In this document: positions 34,957 through 42,196 of the stretch, one piece after another
How the letters are laid out: every line of letters begins with the position of its first letter
Numbering within the stretch: position 1 is the first letter of the stretch
Source of the DNA: Polyangiaceae bacterium
Lineage (GTDB): Bacteria > Myxococcota_A > Polyangia > Polyangiales > Polyangiaceae
Reading direction: 5' to 3'
NCBI GenBank assembly: GCA_016719945.1
Contig: JADJYE010000021.1
Span: 20,170-84,169, forward strand
Length of the DNA: 64,000 nt
The notes under the pieces: generated by a model
The model's input: only the letters and a program-made list of their open reading frames with translations
Database searches by the model: none
Told to the model about the DNA's origin: nothing
Program-made: the position numbers and the translations under genes

Positions 34957-36516
34957 ATGGGGCGCACCTCGACCCGGGCCGTCTGCCTCGCGACCGCGGC
35001 GCTCGCGCTGACCGCGGTCGTGAGCGCCTGCCGCCCCGTGCGCAAGCGCGCCCCTCGTGAGGAGGTCCGCGCGATCTCGCTCCAGGATCCGACTCCGCGT
35101 CGGCGCGCTGGCGCGCCGCTCGAGGCCGACGTCGAGGCCCTCCCCGAGCCGCCTCCGGGCTTCGTCCACGCGAAGGCTCGCTTCGTCTGGATCCGCAAGC
35201 GGCCCGACCCTGACGCCGAGTGGATGGGGTACATGACCCTTGGTCAGTCGTTGGCGCTGCGCCGTGACCCCCGGGGTATGGTCGACGGCGGCGGCTCGAT
35301 CTGCAGCAAGTGGGCCCCCGTCGAGCCCAAGGGGTGGGTGTGCCTCGGTCGAGACGCGACCCTCGACGAGGACGACCCGACGTTCCAGATCATGCGCTCT
35401 CGCACCGCCGACATCTCCTCGCCTTACCCCTTCGACTACGCTCGCTCGCTCGGCGCTCCGCGGTATCGCGTGCTACCCAGCGAGCGCGATCAGCGCGCGC
35501 GTGAGGGAGACATCGCCGCGCTGCTCGGCAAGATCGGGAAGGCTCGTTCCACGAAGGGCGACGTCGAGCTCGCGGCGATCGACCGACGGCTCGTGGGCGT
35601 CGAGCTCGACCTCACCGGCGCCCCCATCCCTCCGATGTTCGAGCCAGCCCCGACGGTGATGGAGTCCGACGAGGACCTCTCGCACGGCTCGACCATCGCG
35701 TACGTGGGCGAGTTCGATCACGACGGGCGCGCCTGGCTGCTCGGCTGGGACCACTCGATCGTCCCCCAGGTCCGGGTGAAGAAGTTTCCGCGCTCCCGCT
35801 TCGCGGGCGTCGAGCTCGACGCTGACATCGAGCTGCCGATCGCCTTCGTGCGGCGCCAGGGAGCCTACCGCTACAAGAGAAGCGCCGAAGGCGCGCCGGT
35901 CATCACGACCGAGACGTTCGACCCACACACGATGGTCGACCTCACGGACGGTGTGGTCCAGGTCGACGGGCGCAAGCTGTTCGAGACCACGACGCCAGGG
36001 GAGTGGGTCTCCGAGCGCGACGTCGTGTACGTGAACCCGACCTCCGCCGTCCCCAAGGAGGTCTCTTCGCTCGGCCGCAGGACCTGGCTCGAGGTGAGCA
36101 CGGTGGGCGGCTGGCTCGTGGCCTATGAGGGCGCGCGCCCGGTCTATGCGACCGCGATCTCCGCGGGGCGCGCCGGCCTCAAGGACGACGGCACGATGAT
36201 CCCCTCGTCGTCGACGCCGCTCGGCACGTACACGATCAAGAGCAAGCTGCGCACGACGACGATGCGCTCGGATCGGCGCCCGAACCGCTCGTTCGCGGAG
36301 GTGATGTACACGCAGGTCTTCGAGGGCGACTACGCGCTCCACGGTGCGTATTGGCACGAAGACTTCGGCGAGCGACGCAGCGCTGGGTGCGTGAACCTCG
36401 CGCCGATCGACGCCAGGTGGCTGTTCGAATGGTCGGAGCCGCGCATGTTCGACGGCTGGCACGCCAAGAACACCCTGGCGGGTGAGCCCACCACGGTCGT
36501 CGTCGTCCACCTCTGA
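34957..36516 (+). CDS. L,D-transpeptidase lipoprotein (YkuD)
   Basis: 519 residues. Signal MGRTSTRAVCLATAALALTAVVSAC with a lipid Cys at about 25. A long N-terminal region with SH3-like strands (FVWIRKRPDPDAEWMGYM, KGWVCLGRD) precedes a YkuD domain (about 395-519) with the catalytic pattern HGAYWHEDFGERRSAGCVN (His, Ser, Cys). It should make or remodel 3-3 cross-links in peptidoglycan, or attach lipoproteins to it, in the periplasm. It starts 12 bases after the radical SAM gene and may share its transcript. Convergent with the P450 gene (9 bases). Confidence 0.88.
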   Translation: MGRTSTRAVCLATAALALTAVVSACRPVRKRAPREEVRAISLQDPTPRRRAGAPLEADVEALPEPPPGFVHAKARFVWIRKRPDPDAEWMGYMTLGQSLALRRDPRGMVDGGGSICSKWAPVEPKGWVCLGRDATLDEDDPTFQIMRSRTADISSPYPFDYARSLGAPRYRVLPSERDQRAREGDIAALLGKIGKARSTKGDVELAAIDRRLVGVELDLTGAPIPPMFEPAPTVMESDEDLSHGSTIAYVGEFDHDGRAWLLGWDHSIVPQVRVKKFPRSRFAGVELDADIELPIAFVRRQGAYRYKRSAEGAPVITTETFDPHTMVDLTDGVVQVDGRKLFETTTPGEWVSERDVVYVNPTSAVPKEVSSLGRRTWLEVSTVGGWLVAYEGARPVYATAISAGRAGLKDDGTMIPSSSTPLGTYTIKSKLRTTTMRSDRRPNRSFAEVMYTQVFEGDYALHGAYWHEDFGERRSAGCVNLAPIDARWLFEWSEPRMFDGWHAKNTLAGEPTTVVVVHL

Positions 36517-36525
36517 CGGAGCGGC

Positions 36526-37863
36526 TCAGCGGCGCGCGACCGGCGTGAGCCGGAGATCGCGCGACGGAGACAAGGTGATGCGCGGCCGCGCCTTTGGCGG
36601 CGGGCCCTCGTGGCGGAACGTGAAGCGTTGATAGAGCGAGGCGAGCGCGACCGTCGCCTCGACCTGCGCGAAGGCGCGGCCGATGCACGCGCGCGGTCCC
36701 GCGCCGAACGGAACATACGCCTGCTTCGGCCGCCGCTCCTCCTCTTCGGGCGCAAAGCGCTCGGGCTTGAACGCGAGAGGATCGGGGAAGAAGCGCGGAT
36801 CTCGGTGGGTGAAGTAGATCCAGATCACGACCTCGCTCCCTCGGGGGATCGAAAACTCGCCGATCGTCGCCTCGCGCGCCGCGCGCCGCGCCACGACGAA
36901 CGCGGGCGGATAGAGGCGCATCGCCTCACGCACCACGCGGTCGGTGAGGGCCAGGTGCTCGACGTCTGCGCTCGTCACCTCGCGCCCGCCGAGGACCTCG
37001 TCGACCTCCCTCACGAGCGCGCGCTCGACCTCGGGCGCGCGGGCGAGCAGGGTGAGCGCCCAGGTTAGCGTGTTCGACGTCGTCTCGTGGCCGGCCAGCA
37101 AGAACGTCACGAGCTCATCGCGGATCTCGCGCGGCGACAGCTGCACCGAGCCCTCCTCGGGATCCACGGCGTCGAGCAGCATCTGGAGCAGATCGCTCCG
37201 GCGGGTCGACCCTGCACGCCGCGAGGCGACGACGCGCTCGATGACCCCGTCGAGCTGCTCGGCGGCGCGCGCCGTCACGCGATCGACCGGCCAGCGCAGC
37301 GCGGCGGGCGCAGCGCGCGGCATCGCCAACGACAGCTGCAGCCTGCTCATCGAGCGGCCGACGATCTCGACCTCCTTCGCGAGATCGATCCCCAGCAGCG
37401 TCCGCCCGACGATCCGCAGCGTGAGGTCGGTCATCGCGTGGCCCACGTCCCACGCCCGCCCCTCCTTGATCTTGGACACGGTGACCCGCGTCTCGTCGGC
37501 CATCGCGCCGACGCACGACTCGATGGCCTTCTTGGTGAACGCCGGACCGAGCAGCCGCCGGTGACGTCTCCAGACCTCGCCGTCGGTCGTCAGCAGGCCT
37601 TGCCCGAGGACGCGCGCGAGGGACTCGAGGGCCGTGTGCGTCTTCTCGAACGCGTCGGCCTGCGTGATCAGCACCTCGCGGATGTGATCCGGGTGCTTGA
37701 TGACGTAGAGCGGCACCCCTCGCGCCGGGGCGTAGTACACGTCGCCATAGCGAGCGAACCGATCGCCGACGAACGAGAACGGGTCGAAGAAGAAGGCCGC
37801 CGCATACCGCAGCGAGCTGGCCGTCCCGCCGGAGCGCTCCGGCGGGCCAGGAGGGAGCCTCAG
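36526..37863 (-). CDS. Cytochrome P450
   Basis: 445 residues if the start is the CTG at 37863, overlapping the stop of the upstream gene (CTGA). No ATG, GTG or TTG is available before the conserved region PPGPPE...SLRYAAAFFFDPFSFVGDRF. Diagnostic motifs: I-helix AGHETTSNTL (about 254-263), EAMRLYP (about 307), and heme ligand loop FGAGPRACIGRAFAQ (Cys about 394). Soluble bacterial P450 of the fatty-acid/terpenoid type. No redox partner gene is near. The 22-base palindrome 37825-37846 lies within its first codons. Start uncertain. Confidence 0.85.
   Translation of the reverse strand: MRLPPGPPERSGGTASSLRYAAAFFFDPFSFVGDRFARYGDVYYAPARGVPLYVIKHPDHIREVLITQADAFEKTHTALESLARVLGQGLLTTDGEVWRRHRRLLGPAFTKKAIESCVGAMADETRVTVSKIKEGRAWDVGHAMTDLTLRIVGRTLLGIDLAKEVEIVGRSMSRLQLSLAMPRAAPAALRWPVDRVTARAAEQLDGVIERVVASRRAGSTRRSDLLQMLLDAVDPEEGSVQLSPREIRDELVTFLLAGHETTSNTLTWALTLLARAPEVERALVREVDEVLGGREVTSADVEHLALTDRVVREAMRLYPPAFVVARRAAREATIGEFSIPRGSEVVIWIYFTHRDPRFFPDPLAFKPERFAPEEEERRPKQAYVPFGAGPRACIGRAFAQVEATVALASLYQRFTFRHEGPPPKARPRITLSPSRDLRLTPVARR
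37825..37846. repeat. Perfect 22-base palindrome at the 5' end of the P450 gene
   Basis: CCCGCCGGAGC followed by its exact complement GCTCCGGCGGG. It falls within codons encoding PPERSGG at the start of the P450 and just after the stop of the upstream gene. It could be an attenuating hairpin, an operator, or the residue of a deletion that removed the P450 start codon. Confidence 0.5.
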
Positions 37864-38264
37864 TTGCCGCCCGCGCCGCCGGTGCCCGGAGCGCCCGCGA
37901 CGCCGTACTCGGCGGCGAAGCCACCATCGCCCATGCTGCCGCCGGCGCCGCCGGTCGCCGGAGAGCCCGCGACGCCGTATTCGGCGGCGAACCCACCGTC
38001 GCCCATTCCACCGCCGCCATCGACGACCTGGCCGCCCGCGCCGCCCGTGCCTGGCGCGCCGGCGACGCCGTACTCGGCAGCGAAGCCCCCGCTGCCCGTG
38101 TCGTCGCCACACGCCGTCACCGACACCAGCCCGAGGATGAGGGCCGCCGCGGTCATCGGGACGCTGCCCTCGGTGTCGCGCAGCTTCGACCCGCAGTGCG
38201 GGCACGTGGACTCTTTGAGCTTCGCGGCGCAGCCACAGGAAGGGCAAGTGATGAAGGGCGGCAT
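37860..38264 (-). CDS. Zinc-ribbon membrane protein with triplicated surface repeat
   Basis: 134 residues from ATG 38264. An N-terminal zinc ribbon (CPSCGCAAKLKESTCPHCGSKL, two CxxC pairs) is followed by a hydrophobic segment (about 34-52: VPMTAAALILGLVSVTAC) that may be a membrane helix or lipobox. Then comes three times the unit GDGGFAAEYGVAG-P-TGGAGG (about 20 residues each, with small changes). I recall the same ribbon-plus-helix start in many myxobacterial proteins with varied repeated tails. The ribbon is probably cytoplasmic and the repeat outside. Overlaps the P450 start by the CTGA. Function unknown. Confidence 0.75.
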   Translation of the reverse strand: MPPFITCPSCGCAAKLKESTCPHCGSKLRDTEGSVPMTAAALILGLVSVTACGDDTGSGGFAAEYGVAGAPGTGGAGGQVVDGGGGMGDGGFAAEYGVAGSPATGGAGGSMGDGGFAAEYGVAGAPGTGGAGGN

Positions 38265-38428
38265 CGCTCGATCGTGGCTGCTTGGGCCCTCATCTGTCAA
38301 CGCTGCCGCAACGCGGCAGCAACGTTGCGCCACCCTGCCCGTGCGGGGTCCGCGACGGTGTGGGGCCGCGCCGCGGGCGCGCCGACGGGCGCGGCAGCGG
38401 ATGGCACGGACCGTGAAGTGGCGCCCCC

Positions 38429-40507
38429 ATGGCCCGCCCCAACACGCTCCGTGATTGTCTGACGGTGTTCGGCGTGACGCTCTTCGCGGTCGCCGCTCTC
38501 GGCTGCGCTGACGACACCACCGCGTCCGGCGGCGCCGGGGCGGGCGGAGGCGCGAGCGCCGGCGGCGGCGACGAGGGAGGCGCGAGCCAAGGCGGTGGCG
38601 CGGAGGGTGGGCAAGGCGCGGGAGACCCGGTCATCCCCGGGGAGCACCCTCGCATCTACCTCAACGACGCCGAGCGAGCCCGGCTCTCGACGGCGCTCGC
38701 GGCGCCGACGGCCGCCGCCGATCGCTACAAGGCGTACGTGGACGCGGCCCTCGAAGGGAACACGCCCTACGATTTTCAGGGCTGGCACGCCGCGCTCGTG
38801 TACGCGCTGACGGGGGACGATGCCTACGCCGACCTCGCCATCGCGCACGTCGACGCGATGGTCGCCGAGGACGAGGCGCTCGTGGCCGCCGGCTCCTCGC
38901 CGCTCGTCGCCGCCGACAGCTACCTCGAGGTGGGGCCGCGCGTCGGGGACATGGCCATGGTCTTCGACTGGTGCTTCGACCGAGTGACCGACGAGCAGCG
39001 GACGCGCTGGATCGCCTGGGGCAACCAGGCCGTGTTCAACGTCTGGCATCACGAAGAGGCGAGCTGGAGCGGGCAGCCCATGCCGTGGAGCGGCTGGGCC
39101 GTCGATGACCCCGTGAACAACTATTACTTCTCGTTCCTCCGCGCGACCATGCTGCTCGGCCTCGCCACCTACGCGGAGAACCCCGAGGCACCTCTGCACC
39201 TCGACTTCTTCCGCCAGACCAAGATCGACGGTCAGCTGCTCGAGGTCTACGCGGCGCTCGGGGGCGGCGGCTCGCGCGAGGGCACCGGCTACGGTGTCGC
39301 CATGGCGAACCTCTTCCGCATCTACGACGTGTGGGAGAAGTCGACCGGAGAAGACCTCGCCGGGCTCACCGACCACGCGCGAGGCTCGATCGCGCACATG
39401 CTCCACTCGATGGCGCCGACGCTCGACCGCATCGCGCCGATCGGCGACCACGCGCGAGACAGCACCGCGGCCCTCTTCGACTACCACCGCGACTACCTGC
39501 TCGTGCTCGGCGCGCTCTACCCCAGCGATCCCGCGTCGCTCGTCGCTCGCACCGCCCTCTCGGCCTCGAGCGTGCCCGAGGCGTCGCAGGGCTTCATGCG
39601 CTTCTCCGACTTCCTCTACGAGCCCGCCGGCCTCGAGACCGCGCCGCTGTCGTCGCTCTACCCCGCCTATCACGCCGAGGGCGTCGGGCACGTCTTCGTG
39701 CGCTCCTCGTGGGAGCAGGACGCGACGTGGGCGTCGTTCATCGCCGGCCCCTACGATCAGAGCCACGCCCATCACGACCAGGGCTCGCTCACCATCTTCA
39801 AGGACGAGTGGCTCGCGTACGACGCCAACATCGACTCGCAGTCAGGAATTCGGCTCGAAGAAAAGCTGCACAACCTGGTGCGCATCGAGTCTCAAGGGTC
39901 GGTCGCGCGCATGGTCGAGGGCGCGCCGCCGTCGACGCTGCTCGCGCTCCAAGACGAGCCGAGCGCGACGTTCTTCGCCGCCGACCTGACGAGCGCGTAC
40001 GGCGGCGCCGCCCTGGTCACGTCGGTGCGCCGCGAGGTCGTGTTCGTGAAGCCGAGCTTCTTCGTCGTCCGCGATCGCGTCGGGACGAGCGCGCCCAGCG
40101 CCCAGCGCGTCTTCCAGCTCAACACGCCGCTGCAGCCGAGCGTGTCCTCGGGCCGAGCCTCGATCGACGGCGCAGCGAGCTCGCTCGACCTCTTCGTGGT
40201 CCGCCCCGCGGCTGTCACGCCGAGCGTCGTCGACTGGGACGCCACGGACGGCGACATGAACGGGGGCTATCGGATCGAGGTCGCGACCTCGGGGCAAGAG
40301 GAGGCGCTCTTCCTCACCGTGCTGTCGATCGATGGTGAGGTCGCCAGCGCGACGGCGAGCGGGGCCGCTGGCGTCACCATCGCCGCCGCCTCGGGCGACT
40401 TCACGGTGAGCTTCTCGGAAGAAGGCGTCGGCGCGACCGTCGAATCCGCGAGTGGAACGACCACGTTCACGGCCGCCGTCGACCAGCTCCCGCTGCTCGC
40501 GGAGTGA
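38429..40507 (+). CDS. Heparinase II/III-like polysaccharide lyase lipoprotein
   Basis: 692 residues. Signal with lipobox AVAALGC (Cys about 26), Gly/Ala/Ser linker to about 65, an alpha/alpha toroid region (about 70-400; GWHAALVYALTGDDAYADLA, SWSGQPMPWSGWAVDD), then a beta-sandwich domain with the diagnostic YDQSHAHHDQGSLTIFKDE (about 447-465), including catalytic His. Polysaccharide lyases of this group cut uronate-containing polymers by beta-elimination. Located on the envelope. Its likely prey or environmental substrate is alginate- or glycosaminoglycan-like, but this cannot be told from sequence alone. Confidence 0.85.
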   Translation: MARPNTLRDCLTVFGVTLFAVAALGCADDTTASGGAGAGGGASAGGGDEGGASQGGGAEGGQGAGDPVIPGEHPRIYLNDAERARLSTALAAPTAAADRYKAYVDAALEGNTPYDFQGWHAALVYALTGDDAYADLAIAHVDAMVAEDEALVAAGSSPLVAADSYLEVGPRVGDMAMVFDWCFDRVTDEQRTRWIAWGNQAVFNVWHHEEASWSGQPMPWSGWAVDDPVNNYYFSFLRATMLLGLATYAENPEAPLHLDFFRQTKIDGQLLEVYAALGGGGSREGTGYGVAMANLFRIYDVWEKSTGEDLAGLTDHARGSIAHMLHSMAPTLDRIAPIGDHARDSTAALFDYHRDYLLVLGALYPSDPASLVARTALSASSVPEASQGFMRFSDFLYEPAGLETAPLSSLYPAYHAEGVGHVFVRSSWEQDATWASFIAGPYDQSHAHHDQGSLTIFKDEWLAYDANIDSQSGIRLEEKLHNLVRIESQGSVARMVEGAPPSTLLALQDEPSATFFAADLTSAYGGAALVTSVRREVVFVKPSFFVVRDRVGTSAPSAQRVFQLNTPLQPSVSSGRASIDGAASSLDLFVVRPAAVTPSVVDWDATDGDMNGGYRIEVATSGQEEALFLTVLSIDGEVASATASGAAGVTIAAASGDFTVSFSEEGVGATVESASGTTTFTAAVDQLPLLAE

Positions 40508-40538
40508 GCCCCTGCCCCCACGCCCTCAGGCCTGAAGC

Positions 40539-41003
40539 TCACTGCGCCGCGGCCCAGTCGATCTCGACACCACCGAGCACGATGGCCACGAGCAGCGAGA
40601 AGACCTTTCGATACACGTCGAGCGAGGCGCCGAGCGCAGGCTCCAGCGCAGCGAGCTTGCGCGCACCGGCGTCGTGGACGGTCTTCTTGGCGTGATCGAG
40701 GGCCTCCGCGCGGGTCGTGTGCGGGCCCTCGTCCTCCAGGCGGTGAATGATCGACGCGTATTCGTCGAGCACCACCTGGAGCGCCGACCGTTGAATCTCG
40801 ATGACCTCGGGCGCCCGAGCCCCCTCGAACAACGCGAGGGTGACGGCCCGCTCCCCTGCGTCGATGACCAAGCGGCGCAGCGTGCGCGACGGAAAGAGCG
40901 CGCTGCCCCGGACCTCGGCGGCGAGCGCGCTCCACTCGTCCCGCTTGGACGAGGGCGCCCTCTGCCAGAGGTGCTCGCTGACCCGGACCGTCTCCACCGC
41001 CAT
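40539..41003 (-). CDS. UPF0262-like protein
   Basis: 154 residues from ATG 41003. The pattern RLVIDAGERAVTLALFEGAR, EVIEIQRSALQVVLDEYASII and later ALDHAKKTVHDAGARKLAALE, YRKVFSLLVAIVL fits my memory of UPF0262, a family of unknown function widespread in alpha- and other proteobacteria. No catalytic residues are obvious. Soluble, cytoplasmic. It stops 31 bases from the convergent lyase gene and shares an 87-base divergent spacer with the small lipoprotein gene at 41091. Confidence 0.65.
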   Translation of the reverse strand: MAVETVRVSEHLWQRAPSSKRDEWSALAAEVRGSALFPSRTLRRLVIDAGERAVTLALFEGARAPEVIEIQRSALQVVLDEYASIIHRLEDEGPHTTRAEALDHAKKTVHDAGARKLAALEPALGASLDVYRKVFSLLVAIVLGGVEIDWAAAQ

Positions 41004-41090
41004 GGGCCCAACGAGCGTAGCCGCCCTCGTGCGCGCCCACCATTGACGACGATGTAGCAGGCATGTACCCCGCTTGCTTTGGAGGGCTCG

Positions 41091-41360
41091 ATGAAGAAGC
41101 TGCTGGCGGGGGCGATGACGGCGTTGGTGGTCGGGATCTTTGGCTGTGCCGGGGAGACCGAGTCCGCGCCGGACGTCGAGAGCGAAGAGACGGAGCAGGT
41201 CGGGGAGACCGAGCAAGAGGTCAAGGGCGGCAACAAGCCGATCTGCGCGCTCAAGTGCGCGGCGCCGCCCGACGGCTGCCACTACGAGAACGCGGTCCTC
41301 ACGGGCCCCTGCAACAAGCTCACGTGCGGCGAGCTCGTGTGCGACGGCACCCCCGGCTGA
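41091..41360 (+). CDS. Small Cys-rich secreted lipopeptide
   Basis: 89 residues from ATG 41091, preceded by GGAGGG. Signal MKKLLAGAMTALVVGIFGC (lipid Cys at 19), an acidic Glu/Thr linker (20-47), and a 40-residue Cys-rich end: PICALKCAAPPDGCHYENAV, GPCNKLTCGELVCDG, six Cys probably forming three disulfides. The same DGC-Y-...TCGEL-C pattern occurs inside the protein at 25096-26025. Resembles a small secreted knottin or inhibitor-type module, but no activity can be assigned. Confidence 0.72.
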   Translation: MKKLLAGAMTALVVGIFGCAGETESAPDVESEETEQVGETEQEVKGGNKPICALKCAAPPDGCHYENAVLTGPCNKLTCGELVCDGTPG

Positions 41361-41369
41361 GCCAGGGTC

Positions 41370-42116
41370 TCACGGCGAAAGCCGGATCGTCGCGAGGATC
41401 TCCGTGAAGACGTCGCGCTCGAGCGCGGCCTTGCAGTCTGGGGGGGTCTGCTGGTTGCTCCCCACCCCGAAGATCAGCAGCGCGCCGCGCTTCGGGTCCT
41501 TCGTCGAGGGGAGCTTGGCCACGCAGTAGACCGTGGTCGCGAGGGACTTTCCGGTTCGGAAGGACTGCGCCACGAGCTTCATGCCGCCGACCGTGACGGA
41601 CTCGACGGCGCCCACGACGATCGGCTCGAGGCCGCTGTGGTCCTTCAGCGCCTCGACGAACAGAGGCTGCAGGTCCTTCGCGCCCGGCTTGTCCTCATAC
41701 GGCCGGATCAGGAAGCGTTGGGGGCCACCCGGGGGACCGCTCGACCCGAAATACTCCGTCGCGGAGGGGCCATGGACCGACCATCCCCCCGCCTTCCGAT
41801 ACGAGAGGGCGACGCCGATCGCCGGCAACCCGAAGCGCCCTGCCTCTTCGGGGGTGACGGCGAAATCCGTGGCTGGCGCGGGGGCGCTCGTGGCCTCGAC
41901 GACGGGGGCCGACGCCGATGGGGTCGTCGTCTCCGTGCCGACCTGGTGCGGCTCGACCTGGACGACGTTCAGGCACGGCCGCGGCTCGGGGCACCCCACG
42001 ACCGCCAGAGGCAGCGCGAGCCCAGCGACCGTCGATACGGTGAACGAGGCCCTTCGCCTGCGGATCGCCGCGAGATCGGGGTCGAGCCTCGGATCGGAGC
42101 CCTCGTCGTCTTTCAT
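41370..42116 (-). CDS. Lipoprotein, hypothetical
   Basis: 248 residues from ATG 42116. The N-terminus carries RRRR followed by a hydrophobic stretch (FTVSTVAGLALPLAVVGC), a lipoprotein signal that could also use the Tat path. A Ser/Thr/Ala/Pro linker leads to a domain of about 160 residues (FGLPAIGVALSYRK, GPQRFLIRPYEDKP, GSNQQTPPDCKAALERDVFTEILATIRL) with beta strands and a final helix, reminiscent of periplasmic proteins that test thioester or protein stability, but not clearly a known family. Convergent with the small lipopeptide gene (9 bases), divergent from the glycosidase. Confidence 0.62.
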   Translation of the reverse strand: MKDDEGSDPRLDPDLAAIRRRRASFTVSTVAGLALPLAVVGCPEPRPCLNVVQVEPHQVGTETTTPSASAPVVEATSAPAPATDFAVTPEEAGRFGLPAIGVALSYRKAGGWSVHGPSATEYFGSSGPPGGPQRFLIRPYEDKPGAKDLQPLFVEALKDHSGLEPIVVGAVESVTVGGMKLVAQSFRTGKSLATTVYCVAKLPSTKDPKRGALLIFGVGSNQQTPPDCKAALERDVFTEILATIRLSP

Positions 42117-42196
42117 TCCCCCAACAAGATCCAAGCCGCACCAGGTGTCAACCGACGGCCGGACCGCGAGCGCCGCGTCGGCGGTAAGATCGGCTC

